From Woeseiaceae bacterium (lineage in GTDB: Bacteria; Pseudomonadota; Gammaproteobacteria; Steroidobacterales; Woeseiaceae): 64,000 nucleotides of DNA. Each line of letters opens with the position of its first letter. The first letter of the stretch is position 1. The stretch is taken from contig JAJFKP010000056.1 of assembly GCA_021773135.1 (NCBI GenBank), positions 62,001-126,000 of the forward strand, written 5' to 3'. Shown piece by piece: positions 55,430 through 64,000 of the stretch. A model generated the notes under the pieces. It ran no database searches. It saw only the letters and a program-made list of their open reading frames with translations, and was not told where the DNA came from. A program made the position numbers and the translations under genes.

Positions 55430-55960
55430 ATGTTCATGGAGACCCCAGATACCCTACTGTACGTCGCAGGTGGTGCGTTCCTGCTGGGGTGGCTTGTAGG
55501 CAAAATTGGCGCCTACCTGGGTAACCGATTCCAGGCCCGTAAGCGCGATCCGCGGGATGACCGTATCCGTAACCTAGATGCCGAGCTGCGCATCGCTCAA
55601 ACGGAATGCGAAAAAGCGAAGGAAACGGTCGAACGGCTGAACAATCAGCTGACGGATCAAAAAGAGCTGGTAGAGAAACGCGACGGCCTGATTACCGTGC
55701 AACAGCAGACGATGTCCGAGCTTCGGCGTGACCTTAAGGATTCGGTGATGAAAACACGCGAACTGCGTGCAGAATTGTCCAATCGGGCCGCTGAAAACGT
55801 CAAGTCAGAGGTCAAACTTCGGGAAGTTGAGACTGAGCTCTCTGTGGCGCAGGCGTCGACCGACCTGCTTGCCACCGGTGTGCTCGACTATTCGATTGCA
55901 CCTGACGGTGAAGAGGATGACGACGAATGTCAGGGCGACCCTTTGACAGCGGTAACCTGA
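55430..55960 (+). CDS. Membrane-anchored coiled-coil protein
   Basis: A 176-residue protein of unknown function. One N-terminal membrane helix (about 7-26, LLYVAGGAFLLGWLVGKIG) is followed by a basic patch (RFQARKRDPRDDR) and a long coiled coil (about 45-140, many Glu/Lys/Arg heptads). The tail is acidic. The layout recalls cell-division or cell-envelope scaffolds such as YhcB/ZapG, but no family match is claimed. AAAGGAT precedes ATG 55430. The gene stands alone between the A+T-rich island and the MbnP gene. Confidence 0.7.
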   Translation: MFMETPDTLLYVAGGAFLLGWLVGKIGAYLGNRFQARKRDPRDDRIRNLDAELRIAQTECEKAKETVERLNNQLTDQKELVEKRDGLITVQQQTMSELRRDLKDSVMKTRELRAELSNRAAENVKSEVKLREVETELSVAQASTDLLATGVLDYSIAPDGEEDDDECQGDPLTAVT

Positions 55961-56072
55961 AACCAAAGGTCACTGGTTACAAAATGTGCGAATCTGCGAT
56001 TTGATTGCACCCCCGCGCAACCGCACCCAATTGTGCTTACAATCCACCACTGACTTTTGACCTGCTTTTTCT

Positions 56073-56879
56073 ATGACCTGGCGCGTGGATAAACTGACTC
56101 TGCTTATTCTGTTCTCGCTGGGGACAGCGTGCACTCCGGAACCGACAGAAATCGAGATCCCGTTTACGGTCCTGTATAACGGCAAACCACTCGGCTGCGA
56201 CATGCCGGTTGAAGCAGTGTCGATGACCGATCTGCGCTTTTATGTTTACGACCTGCGCCTCCTGGGCCGCGCCAATGACGACACTTCGATTGCACTCCAG
56301 CCGGATGAATTTTGGCAGAATGAAACAGTGGCATTGCTCGATTTCGAAAACGGGCAGGGCGCGTGTATCAACGGAAGCGAGCGGACAAACACGGTTGTCC
56401 GCGGTCGCCATGCGCCTGCTGAATCCCGGGGTATTGCTTTTCGCATAGGCGTACCGGCGCACCTGAACCACGAGGATGCGCTTGTGGCTTCGCCGCCGCT
56501 CAATTTTACGGATATGCACTGGCATTGGGCAACCGGCTACAAGTTTTTGCGTGCGGGCGTAGAGACGGCGGACGACGGCTTCTGGATGCATCTGGGCAGC
56601 AGCCTGTGTGAGGGTACCGTCGGCAACATCAAGGGCTGTCGTGCGCCTAACCGGCCTGAAGTCACTCTCCCCGACTTTACGCCAGGGCAAGATCGCATCA
56701 CGATTGACCTGGCCGATCTGTTTGCCGACGTTGAACTGGGTGACAGCGCGGCATCGGATTGCTCCTCAGGGCCCGCCGAAGTTGCCTGTATAGCACCATT
56801 TGGAGCACTCGGTATCGATTTTGACAGTGGCAAGACGTTGCGCTCAGCCAGTCCTTTTCGCAGCGAGCGAATTGAATGA
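56073..56879 (+). CDS. mbnP: MbnP-family copper-binding protein (metallo-mystery pair)
   Basis: A 268-residue periplasmic protein with an N-terminal export signal (about 7-20, possibly a weak lipobox at C20). The four-Cys pattern of the family is seen as C42, C98, C179 and C189. The core motif MHWHWATGYKFLR (148-160), with a GFWMHLGS segment after it, marks the family. Literature on MbnP shows that a tryptophan is converted to kynurenine by the partner MbnH to build the Cu(I) site; W150 and W152 are candidates here, by inference. The gene overlaps mbnH by four bases. No methanobactin genes are nearby. Confidence 0.87.
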   Translation: MTWRVDKLTLLILFSLGTACTPEPTEIEIPFTVLYNGKPLGCDMPVEAVSMTDLRFYVYDLRLLGRANDDTSIALQPDEFWQNETVALLDFENGQGACINGSERTNTVVRGRHAPAESRGIAFRIGVPAHLNHEDALVASPPLNFTDMHWHWATGYKFLRAGVETADDGFWMHLGSSLCEGTVGNIKGCRAPNRPEVTLPDFTPGQDRITIDLADLFADVELGDSAASDCSSGPAEVACIAPFGALGIDFDSGKTLRSASPFRSERIE

Positions 56880-58012
56880 GGCATTTAGCGATTGTCGTGG
56901 TTTTGCTAACGATTGGCACCCTGGCCTGGTTTTTTTGGTCAGATACCGACGACTATCGGTGGCGGCTGCCGGCCAATATTCCACAACCGTCAGTGCCGAG
57001 TGACAATTTAATGAGTACGGTCAAGGTTGAGCTGGGCCGCTGGCTGTTTCACGACGTGCGGCTGTCAGTCAACGGCACAACATCATGCGCGACCTGTCAT
57101 ATTCAGTCGCTGGCATTTACAGATGGCAAATCACGATCTATCGGTGCGACAGGAGAGACGCATCCGCGAAGCGCGATGTCATTGGTGAATGTTGCCTATG
57201 TCAGCCGACTAACCTGGGCCAACCCTTTTCTGGATCGCCTCGAAGTGCAGGCGCTGACGCCGATGTTTGGCGAGAAGCCTATCGAGATGGGGCTTGCGGG
57301 CAGGGAGTCTGGCGTGGTCGAGTTGCTGCGAACTGACGCGCGATACAGCAAGCTTGTTCCCCGCGCGTTTCCCGACGACGCCGATCCCTACTCGATTCTC
57401 AATACGGTGCGTGCAATCGCAAGTTTCGCACGCAGCATAGTATCTTTTGACTCACCCTATGATCGATATCTCGCAGGCGACACCAACGCGATGTCGCATG
57501 CCCAGGTACGCGGTATGGCGCTGTTTTTTTCCGAGAAACTAGAATGCTTTCACTGTCACGGTGGCTTCAATTTTACGGACAGCAGCACCCACGCAAAGGC
57601 CGTCGTTGAAGCGGTTGGATTTCACAATACCGGTCTCTATAACATCGATTCGAATGGCGCCTATCCTGAGGACAATAAAGGATTGCTGGAACTCACCGGC
57701 AAACGCCGTGACATGGGTCGATTCAGGGCGCCCGGGTTGCGCAATATTGCACTGACAGCGCCGTACATGCACGACGGCAGTATTGCGACACTCGATGCAG
57801 TAATCGATCACTACCAGCAGGGCGGTCGGCTTATCAGGGAGGGCCCTTTTGCAGGGGACGGCAGCAGAAGCCCTTACAAGTCAGTTTTCGTCCGCGAGTT
57901 CGAATTGAGCAAGTCAGAACGCGCGGATTTACTCAGTTTCTTGCATGCGCTGACAGACGCGACCGTAACAAAAGACCCGGCGCTGAGCGATCCGTTCAGG
58001 CGAACACCGTGA
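56876..58012 (+). CDS. mbnH: MbnH-family di-heme cytochrome c peroxidase-like enzyme
   Basis: A 378-residue periplasmic enzyme with an N-terminal membrane anchor or signal (about 5-22). Two haem c motifs are visible: CATCH (71-75) and CFHCH (224-228). It belongs to the bacterial CcpA/MauG superfamily in the MbnH branch. Members oxidise a partner tryptophan instead of only reducing peroxide. The four-base overlap with mbnP implies coupled synthesis, fitting a maturation role. Confidence 0.9.
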   Translation: MRHLAIVVVLLTIGTLAWFFWSDTDDYRWRLPANIPQPSVPSDNLMSTVKVELGRWLFHDVRLSVNGTTSCATCHIQSLAFTDGKSRSIGATGETHPRSAMSLVNVAYVSRLTWANPFLDRLEVQALTPMFGEKPIEMGLAGRESGVVELLRTDARYSKLVPRAFPDDADPYSILNTVRAIASFARSIVSFDSPYDRYLAGDTNAMSHAQVRGMALFFSEKLECFHCHGGFNFTDSSTHAKAVVEAVGFHNTGLYNIDSNGAYPEDNKGLLELTGKRRDMGRFRAPGLRNIALTAPYMHDGSIATLDAVIDHYQQGGRLIREGPFAGDGSRSPYKSVFVREFELSKSERADLLSFLHALTDATVTKDPALSDPFRRTP

Positions 58013-58013
58013 G

Positions 58014-58721
58014 CTAATCGGTGCCGGTCCGCCATTCGTGTTTAAAGCAGGTTGTTTGCCAGGAATACCAACTAACAATGAAATACAACTGCATCATCAG
58101 AGCAGCAATCCACTCGATAATATTTTCCGCGGCATCGGGATCATCAAGGGTCGCCTTCAGAGTCAGGTTCAAGCCACCCAGCATGCAGGGAATCAGCGCC
58201 AGCCATAGCTGCCCTCGAGCGACGGCCTGAATCTTTTCGAGCCCGGACGATTTTGCGAGACGAATGGTCTTGAGGGCCAAAATGATTTGCGCAATCACCA
58301 TGAACAGGAAATAGAAGTAAATTCCAAAGCGCCGCATGAATTCGTAGAGGGGCGTCTGGGTTCCCAAGAACGTGACATAAATGACGAGCGCGACAGATGA
58401 GGCTACACCGAACGCCACGATTGATCGGCCACCACTTTGCTGGCTTTCCAGATTACCTCCAACAGAGCCCAACCAACCAGCAGCTGCGTACCAGTACGCC
58501 GTCAGCAGTGTCGCCTGGAGTGTCATTGCGGGCTTGAATACGAATGACGCTGGCTCGTAGCGACCGGTCGCACTGATTGATACACAGCCATCTAGGTATG
58601 GAATACAAACAGGTATCGTGCCAGCATGAAATGCCAGCAGCAGGCTTGCATGAATTGCAATTACCGGGAGGAGGCCGGTTGCGAGCGCCAGGAACCGTAT
58701 CGGCATCCTATCGGCAATCAC
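58014..58721 (-). CDS. Frag1/DRAM-like membrane protein
   Basis: A 235-residue protein with six or so predicted membrane helices. The loop IPYLDGCVSISATGRYEPASFVFKPAM between helices 1 and 2 resembles the Frag1/DRAM/Sfk1 family. Bacterial members have no known function; eukaryotic ones act in lipid remodelling or autophagy. Coupled to the cysteine hydrolase gene upstream by a four-base overlap. Confidence 0.65.
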   Translation of the reverse strand: MIADRMPIRFLALATGLLPVIAIHASLLLAFHAGTIPVCIPYLDGCVSISATGRYEPASFVFKPAMTLQATLLTAYWYAAAGWLGSVGGNLESQQSGGRSIVAFGVASSVALVIYVTFLGTQTPLYEFMRRFGIYFYFLFMVIAQIILALKTIRLAKSSGLEKIQAVARGQLWLALIPCMLGGLNLTLKATLDDPDAAENIIEWIAALMMQLYFIVSWYSWQTTCFKHEWRTGTD

Positions 58722-59401
58722 CCACGTCCGAGTCGAGTGATCACGTCGCTGGTTGACATCACGGCACCAAACGACTGCGCAAACGTTCGCAGGCCGGCAA
58801 TGTGATCCTCGTCAGTGCGCGCGACATTGGCGTCTTCGATCATCACGGTTCGAAAATCCAGCATCATTGCATCGCGTGCCGTCGACTCGCAGCATATGTT
58901 AGTTGCGACGCCCGCGATCAGCACGGTGTCCATGCCGTGACCACGAAGCAACTCTTCCAGATTTGATGATCCCGCGATGAAGGCGCTGAAACGATCCTTG
59001 GAAACGATCGGGTCACCAACGTGAATATCGAGATCCGGCCACAGGTCGTGCATGGGACTGCCTGGCGTCAGCGCCTTACGAGCCTGCGCACCCTCGTCGG
59101 CATTTTCGAGACGCTCAAAAAACATCGGCCAGGCTGAACGTCCCGTATCAGAAAAGCTGACGATTACCCAGACGACCATGCCCCCGGATGTCCTGAGGTG
59201 GTCTGCGATACGATTAATGTTCGGCACAATCTCATGAGCGTTTTTGACGTAGCTCAGGCCGTCTTTGTCAACCCAGTGATTCTGCATATCGATGACCAGC
59301 AACGCGGTGTTGCCTGGCTCGAATTCATTAAAGAACTTTGCCCGGTCTGATTTCTCGTCGAGTGCTGGGTTGAGAATGGCTGGCAATTTTGTCTTATGCA
59401 T
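58718..59401 (-). CDS. Isochorismatase-fold cysteine hydrolase
   Basis: A 227-residue amidohydrolase of the isochorismatase superfamily. The catalytic triad is visible: D38 (LLVIDMQ), K135 (VSKDRFSAF) and C170 (GVATNICCES). Relatives include nicotinamidase, ureidoacrylate amidohydrolase and N-carbamoylsarcosine amidase; the substrate is not assigned. ATG 59401 is preferred, since a longer frame to 59467 would overlap the divergent solute-binding gene. It leads the Frag1-like gene in a two-gene operon. Confidence 0.88.
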   Translation of the reverse strand: MHKTKLPAILNPALDEKSDRAKFFNEFEPGNTALLVIDMQNHWVDKDGLSYVKNAHEIVPNINRIADHLRTSGGMVVWVIVSFSDTGRSAWPMFFERLENADEGAQARKALTPGSPMHDLWPDLDIHVGDPIVSKDRFSAFIAGSSNLEELLRGHGMDTVLIAGVATNICCESTARDAMMLDFRTVMIEDANVARTDEDHIAGLRTFAQSFGAVMSTSDVITRLGRG

Positions 59402-59459
59402 GGCAGATATGGGCTGGCGAACTTTGCTATGGCGTTCGAATCGATTTCTCGGAGAAGAC

Positions 59460-60116
59460 ATGGGCAAGAAACTGCGTATTGGCTTTAACCGCGACTTCTA
59501 TCCCTTGGCGCAGGGTGATGCAAAGCGCGCATCCGGGATCATCGTGGACATTGTCAGTTCGGTTTTCGCTCGCACGGAGTTCCCCGTGGAATTTGTACCC
59601 TGTTCCCTGGATAACTTATCACGGCATTTCACTGAAGGCGACGTTCAGGCGTTCGCCGGGATTGCGATAACTGATGTCCGGCGTCAGCAGGTGATCTTTT
59701 CTGCACCGGTAATAGACTCGGGCGGAGCATGGTTCCGGTTAAATGGTGCCGGGTCGCAACCGCAATCGGCGGCAACACCGTCTGCAGGACCGCTGCAGAC
59801 CGTCATAGAGTCGCGGTTTCCCGGTATTAGGGTCCACGGCGTGCGGAATTACTGCGACGCACTGGAAATGGCGGTCACCGGCGAGGTGGACGCGGCGGCG
59901 TTAAACGTTCATGTGGGTAGTCACCAGGCTATCCGCGACTTTCCAGGCAGGTTTTTGTTGCCAGCGCAGCTGTTTCTGTCGCTGCAACTTGGCGTAGCCT
60001 TTGCGCGGGATACGGACACCAATCTCATCAGAGTCTTTAATGTGGAACTTGAAAAAATGCGGCGCGGCGGTGGCATGGACAACGTCATGCGCAAGTACGC
60101 AGTGGTGGGCGGATGA
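59460..60116 (+). CDS. Solute-binding-protein-like (SBP family 3) protein without signal peptide
   Basis: A 218-residue protein with the bilobal periplasmic binding fold: KLRIGFNRDFYPLAQG, GIIVDIVSSVFAR, AGIAITDVRRQQVIFSAPVI, the CDALEMAVTGEVDAAALN hinge segment, and the C-terminal MDNVMRKYAVVG. ATG 59460 follows GGAGAAG. No Sec signal is present, and the open frame upstream (to 59292) reads antisense to the hydrolase. It may be a cytoplasmic sensor or a domain lost from a transporter. No permease or ATPase gene is adjacent. Confidence 0.75.
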   Translation: MGKKLRIGFNRDFYPLAQGDAKRASGIIVDIVSSVFARTEFPVEFVPCSLDNLSRHFTEGDVQAFAGIAITDVRRQQVIFSAPVIDSGGAWFRLNGAGSQPQSAATPSAGPLQTVIESRFPGIRVHGVRNYCDALEMAVTGEVDAAALNVHVGSHQAIRDFPGRFLLPAQLFLSLQLGVAFARDTDTNLIRVFNVELEKMRRGGGMDNVMRKYAVVGG

Positions 60117-60303
60117 CCGGCGCAAGCTGTGCCAAAGCCATTCATTCGGCGAGCTATACCACAAGAAATTCTGAAGGCAAATAGGGGCTTACCAATTATA
60201 TTTCACCGAACTTAACACCCCATTGGCACGGATTGCGGTATTATCGACCGATAGTGCAAACGCAATTTCACATAATTTCGTCATCAATATCCCTGGGGGA
60301 CAC

Positions 60304-62832
60304 ATGAACGACAATCTTAAACTCTGCCTCGGGTTGGTGGTCGCCAGCTCAATAGGCATTCCGGTGCTCGCGGCGCAGGCCCAAGAGGACTTCATCTACG
60401 AAGAAATCACGGTTACTGCAACAAAGCGCGAGCAGACGTTGCAGGAAATACCGGTTGCCGTATCGGTTACCAATGCGGAAACCATGGAGAAAGCACAAAT
60501 TCTGGACGTTCTGGATCTACAGACGGTCGTGCCCTCATTGCGTGTGACCCAGCTGCAAACCTCAGGCAATACCAATTTCCTGATTCGCGGCTTCGGTAAT
60601 GGCGCCAACAATCCCGGCATTGAGCCGTCGGTCGGCGTCTTTATCGATGGCGTCTATCGTTCTCGTTCGGCCGCCGCTTTGAGTGACCTGCCCAACCTGG
60701 AACGCGTCGAAGTATTGCGTGGACCACAGAGCACGCTGTTTGGTAAGAACGCATCCGCTGGCGTCATCAGTGTAATCACCGCGTTGCCACGGCAGGAATT
60801 AGGCGGTTCGGCTAAATTGACCGTCGGCAATTACGGCCAGACTATTGTTAAGGGGGAGATCTCCGGGCCGCTGTCGGATACCGCCGGTTTCGGACTGTCG
60901 GTGAACAGTAACCAGCGAGATGGCTATTTCGACAACCTGGAAGATGGTTCGACATTTAACGAACGCGATCGTTGGGGTGTGCGCGGTCAGTTTTCGATGA
61001 TTCCGACCGACAGTTTGTCGCTCAGAGTGATCGCAGACTATGATGAAATTGACGAGCTCTGTTGCGGTGTTGGCAACTTGATTAACGGGCCGACAGGTGC
61101 GGTCGTTGTTGGCGTTGGTGGCAATCTCGTGCCGGAAAACGTGTTTTCCGATTCCGGGTACCTGAACCTCAACCCCAGGAATGAAGTCGAAAACAGCGGC
61201 ATTTCGCTGCAAGCCGATTTCGATCTGGCCAATTCACTCATTACGTCTATTACAGCCGTCCGCAATGTTAGTCGTGTCGAGGATGCCGACGTTGATTTTA
61301 CGAGTGCCGATATAGTCGGCAGTAATTTCAGTGATACTGACATCGATACGTTCACGCAGGAATTGCGGTGGTCGTCGACAGGTGGAGAGAATCTCGACTG
61401 GATGATTGGCGCATTCTTTTTCAGCGAAGATGTTAGTTACGACACGTCACTAAACTACGGTTCGGATGCGCGCCTGTATGCCGACCTGCTTGCCGGCCAG
61501 ATCTCGGGTACAGGGTTGCCCGGCTCGCTCGCGACACTGGAGGCTGCCCTGGGTGGACTTCCTCCCGTATTTTTCGCCGATGGCACAGGCGTAGTCGAGA
61601 ATGCGGGTCAGGACAACACCGCGTTGTCCATTTTTGGGCAAATCGACTGGTTCCTGAACGACCGCACGACGGTGACCTTGGGGCTAAATTATACGCAGGA
61701 TGAAAAAGACGCATTTGTACGTCAACCGGTGAATACGGACGCTTTCGCTGCGGTTGATTTTGTCCAGGTAGGCTTCGGGCAAATATTCAGTACTTTAACC
61801 GGCGGCCAGCCACCGACACCGGCAAACTTCGCTATGTTCCCGGCGCAATTTGGTCAGGCGCAGGCGCTCAGCACGGTGCCTTGCTCCGCGACGACCGGGC
61901 CCGCCTGTAATCCTCTATTGTCCTTCCAGTCCGTGCAGGTGCTTTTGCCTTTTGTTGATTATCCGAATGCCGTCGAGAACGGCAATTCCGACGACAGTGA
62001 AGTGACCTGGACGGCGCGCATCGCATTTGACGTCAGTGACGACGTTAATATTTACGCGAGTGCGGCGACGGGTTTCAAAGCAACGTCTTGGAATTTGTCG
62101 CGAGACTCACGCCCGTTTCCGATGGACATCGCGGCGATCGAGTCGGGCGGTCTCAGCGTCCCGAACCTCGTTTCGGGAACACGCTTCGCCGGGCCGGAGG
62201 AGTCTACTGTTTACGAAATTGGCCTGAAAGCTCGTTTCGCGAAAGGGGCAGTTAACCTCGCTATCTTCGATCAGACTATTGAAGGCTTTCAGTCAAATAT
62301 TTTTACGGGGCTTGGCTTCAATCTGGCCAACGCCGGCGAACAGTCTGCGACCGGCTTCGAGTTTGACGGCACTTTTTATCCTACTGAGAATTGGCAGATG
62401 ACACTTGCCGGTACCTGGATGGACCCGGTCTTCGATTCGTTCGTTGGCGCTTCCGGAGTAACCGGACCGGTGGACCTGTCAGGAACACAACCACCGGGAA
62501 TTCATGAATTAAGCGTAGCCGCTTCCGCAACTTATTCGAATTATTTCTCCAACGGAATGGAAGGCTTTATTCGCGCCGACTATCTCTACGAAGACGACAT
62601 TCGAACGAATGAAAATGTGCCTGCCTCGGCGGGAAGACGTGAAGTGAGTGTGCTCAATGCGAGTTTCGGTATCTCGACTGAGAGTGGCTGGGACGTAATT
62701 GTTTGGGGTCGTAATCTGACTGATGACCGGTATTTGCTCAGTTCAGCGCCGGTACCATTTCAGGAGGGAAGTTTCCTTGGCTATGGCAATCAGCCATTAA
62801 CTTACGGCGTTACGGTTGGCAAGGAATTCTAG
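60304..62832 (+). CDS. TonB-dependent outer-membrane receptor
   Basis: An 842-residue receptor. The Sec signal peptide ends near residue 24 (VLAAQAQ), a TonB-box-like EEITVTATKRE follows, then a plug domain (LQEIPVAVSV to LPRQELGG, with LIRGFGNGANN and VEVLRGPQSTLFGKNASAGVI) and a 22-strand barrel ending in the aromatic KEF terminus. This style is common in marine gammaproteobacteria and transports large or hydrophobic substrates; the ligand is unknown. ATG 60304 has GGGGGA upstream. A strong terminator follows. It may use the TonB operon at 18-24 kb. Confidence 0.93.
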   Translation: MNDNLKLCLGLVVASSIGIPVLAAQAQEDFIYEEITVTATKREQTLQEIPVAVSVTNAETMEKAQILDVLDLQTVVPSLRVTQLQTSGNTNFLIRGFGNGANNPGIEPSVGVFIDGVYRSRSAAALSDLPNLERVEVLRGPQSTLFGKNASAGVISVITALPRQELGGSAKLTVGNYGQTIVKGEISGPLSDTAGFGLSVNSNQRDGYFDNLEDGSTFNERDRWGVRGQFSMIPTDSLSLRVIADYDEIDELCCGVGNLINGPTGAVVVGVGGNLVPENVFSDSGYLNLNPRNEVENSGISLQADFDLANSLITSITAVRNVSRVEDADVDFTSADIVGSNFSDTDIDTFTQELRWSSTGGENLDWMIGAFFFSEDVSYDTSLNYGSDARLYADLLAGQISGTGLPGSLATLEAALGGLPPVFFADGTGVVENAGQDNTALSIFGQIDWFLNDRTTVTLGLNYTQDEKDAFVRQPVNTDAFAAVDFVQVGFGQIFSTLTGGQPPTPANFAMFPAQFGQAQALSTVPCSATTGPACNPLLSFQSVQVLLPFVDYPNAVENGNSDDSEVTWTARIAFDVSDDVNIYASAATGFKATSWNLSRDSRPFPMDIAAIESGGLSVPNLVSGTRFAGPEESTVYEIGLKARFAKGAVNLAIFDQTIEGFQSNIFTGLGFNLANAGEQSATGFEFDGTFYPTENWQMTLAGTWMDPVFDSFVGASGVTGPVDLSGTQPPGIHELSVAASATYSNYFSNGMEGFIRADYLYEDDIRTNENVPASAGRREVSVLNASFGISTESGWDVIVWGRNLTDDRYLLSSAPVPFQEGSFLGYGNQPLTYGVTVGKEF

Positions 62833-62870
62833 CGCCGGAAACTTGCCTGAATTTTCAAGTTAGCAATAGT

Positions 62871-62901
62871 CGCCGCGTCCTTCCGGATGCGGCGTTTTTT
62901 T
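62871..62901 (+). terminator. Intrinsic terminator of the TonB-dependent receptor gene
   Basis: Ten-pair stem CGCCGCGTCC (62871-62880) with GGATGCGGCG (62885-62894), one G-T pair, a TTCC loop, and seven T residues (62895-62901). Confidence 0.9.
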
Positions 62902-62902
62902 G

Positions 62903-63880
62903 TCAGGTCATCAGCAGAACAACTTTGCCTAACGCACGACGTTCGGTAATTGCTTTGAACGCATCGACAAAGTCATCGAGGAGATAGGTCTCGGTAACCC
63001 TGGGTATCAGTTTGCCATCGGCGATCATGGCCGTCATCTCGCTTACATTCTGTGTTTGCAGCTTTGGATTCCTGGCGGCCCACGTGCCCCACCAGACGCC
63101 AATGATGCTGGCTTCTTTAAGTAGCGCAATGTTTGCCGGAAATGCAGGAATGTCGCCACAGGCGAATCCGATTACCAGGTAACGCCCCTGCCATGCCGTC
63201 GCTCTGAACGCCTGCATTGCAAGCTCACCGCCAACCGGGTCGTAAACGACATCGACGCCCTGACCGTCGGTCAAGGCCTTCACCGACTCCTTCAGCGGTT
63301 GATGTGAATAGTTGATCGCTTCGTCGGCACCTGCGCCCTGCGCGAAAACCAGTTTCTCGTTGGTACTGGCAGCTGCGATCACGCGCGCACCCATCGCCTT
63401 GGCAATTTCGACGGCCGTGATGCCAACGCCACCCGCTGCCCCAAGCACAAGAACAGTTTCTCCAGCCGTTAGATTCGCGCTTTGCTTTAACGCGTGGTAG
63501 CTGGTGCCATAGGTAACGGCGAAACCGGCACCTTGCTCAAAAGTAAGCCCATCGGGAAGTGGCATCGAAGTCGCTGCCTCCGCCACGCATTTCTCGGCAA
63601 AGGTGCCACCACGCGTTGTGACAATTACCTTATCGCCAACGGCAAAATGGCTGACATCACCACCGACTGCGGAAACGACACCCGCAGCTTCATTCCCCGC
63701 AATGAACGGAGTCGGTGTTTTTACCTGGTATTTCCCAGCGATAGACAAGACATCAGGAAAATTGATCCCAGCGGCTTTGACGTCAATCAGCAACTGCCCT
63801 GGGCCGGGGACAGGGTCCTGCTGTTCTTCAATCGTCAGCGAATCCGGTGGGCCGTATTCATTGCACACGAGTGCTCGCAT
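62903..63880 (-). CDS. NADPH:quinone oxidoreductase-like MDR enzyme
   Basis: A 325-residue zinc-free medium-chain reductase. Visible are AGINFPDVLSIAGKYQVKTPTPFIAGNEAAG and the Rossmann motif GAAGGVGITAVEIAKAMGARVIA (cofactor loop), while the catalytic zinc cysteines of alcohol dehydrogenases are absent. Relatives reduce quinones or enones such as acrylyl-CoA. The start overlaps the stop of the upstream thiolase (TGATG), so it may serve acyl-CoA metabolism. Confidence 0.9.
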   Translation of the reverse strand: MRALVCNEYGPPDSLTIEEQQDPVPGPGQLLIDVKAAGINFPDVLSIAGKYQVKTPTPFIAGNEAAGVVSAVGGDVSHFAVGDKVIVTTRGGTFAEKCVAEAATSMPLPDGLTFEQGAGFAVTYGTSYHALKQSANLTAGETVLVLGAAGGVGITAVEIAKAMGARVIAAASTNEKLVFAQGAGADEAINYSHQPLKESVKALTDGQGVDVVYDPVGGELAMQAFRATAWQGRYLVIGFACGDIPAFPANIALLKEASIIGVWWGTWAARNPKLQTQNVSEMTAMIADGKLIPRVTETYLLDDFVDAFKAITERRALGKVVLLMT

Positions 63881-64000
63881 CAGGCAACTTCAAAAAGCGA
63901 TGCCGCACCCTGGCCACCACCAATGCACATCGTGCAAACGACGTATTTTGCCTTGCGCCGTTTGCCTTCAATCAACGCGTGTCCAACCATCCGCGCACCT
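63880..64000 (-). CDS. Acetyl-CoA acetyltransferase (thiolase), C-terminal fragment
   Basis: Only the last 39 residues fall inside the window. They read GARMVGHAL then CTMCIGGGQGAASLFE, the thiolase C-terminal motif with the active-site cysteine and glycine-rich oxyanion loop. The stop overlaps the start of the MDR reductase gene. The rest lies beyond the window edge. Confidence 0.9.
   Translation of the reverse strand, partial: GARMVGHALIEGKRRKAKYVVCTMCIGGGQGAASLFEVA

Noticed and set aside
1-64000. CRISPR arrays, insertion sequences, prophage or integrons
   Set aside because: No regularly spaced repeats, transposase, integrase or phage structural genes were seen.

Overview
The window reads as chromosome of a free-living, aerobic, heterotrophic gammaproteobacterium, with GC around the mid-50s percent by impression. 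The evidence is a Vibrio-type TtpC/ExbB/ExbD/TonB energiser operon, a type II secretion (T2SS) pseudopilin block beside a rhombosortase, a gammaproteobacterial fabD-fabG-acpP-fabF-mltG-tmk-holB-pilZ run, a large TonB-dependent receptor, and ETF and beta-oxidation genes. A position near Xanthomonadales, Nevskiales or Woeseiales is a guess from gene style only. Genes are densely packed with many ATGA overlaps. I saw no insertion sequence, prophage, CRISPR array, tRNA or rRNA.

Layout. 0-9 kb: a membrane Ser/Thr kinase with Calx-beta repeats, ilvD, a diaminopimelate decarboxylase (lysA) behind a terminated leader, a secreted NTF2-like protein with a Tat-exported epimerase-like protein, a DksA-like zinc-finger protein, and hisC. 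9-17.7 kb: amino-acid biosynthesis. metB lies on the plus strand under a SAM-I riboswitch. A minus-strand ilvC-leuA-ilvE-leuC-leuD-leuB operon is preceded by a complete attenuator: a Leu/Val/Ile-rich leader peptide, an antiterminator and a terminator. 18.4-23.7 kb: a TonB energiser operon (DUF3450, TtpC, ExbB, ExbD, TonB, TPR) closed by a strong terminator. 23.8-30.5 kb: a 2Fe-2S ferredoxin, a peroxiredoxin, etfBA, a sulfurtransferase, a small lipoprotein, a CoA-transferase and an aminotransferase. 30.5-36.5 kb: an AddB-like nuclease and AddA-like helicase-nuclease pair. 36.5-42.2 kb: gspG-H-I-J-K-L-M-N on the minus strand. 42.3-49.5 kb: rhombosortase, then the fatty-acid synthesis, peptidoglycan and replication run. 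49.7-55.2 kb: a cyclic-nucleotide-binding/rhodanese protein, a FadJ-like enzyme with an EEP-family phosphodiesterase, a TIR-like protein and a glycerophosphodiester phosphodiesterase. 55.4-64 kb: a coiled-coil membrane protein, a MbnP/MbnH copper pair, an isochorismatase-fold hydrolase with a Frag1/DRAM-like membrane protein, a solute-binding-like protein, a TonB-dependent receptor, a quinone-oxidoreductase-like MDR enzyme and the end of a thiolase.

Working together. The TtpC/TonB operon could energise receptors such as the one at 60.3 kb. The T2SS pseudopilins and rhombosortase fit export and surface release of GlyGly-CTERM proteins. Branched-chain amino-acid synthesis is controlled by leader translation and methionine synthesis by SAM sensing. 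The best candidates for new biology are the ilvC attenuator with a nearly leaderless leader peptide, the terminated leader just upstream of lysA, the TIR-like protein carrying Gln where catalytic Glu is expected, the Calx-beta kinase, and the MbnP/MbnH pair.
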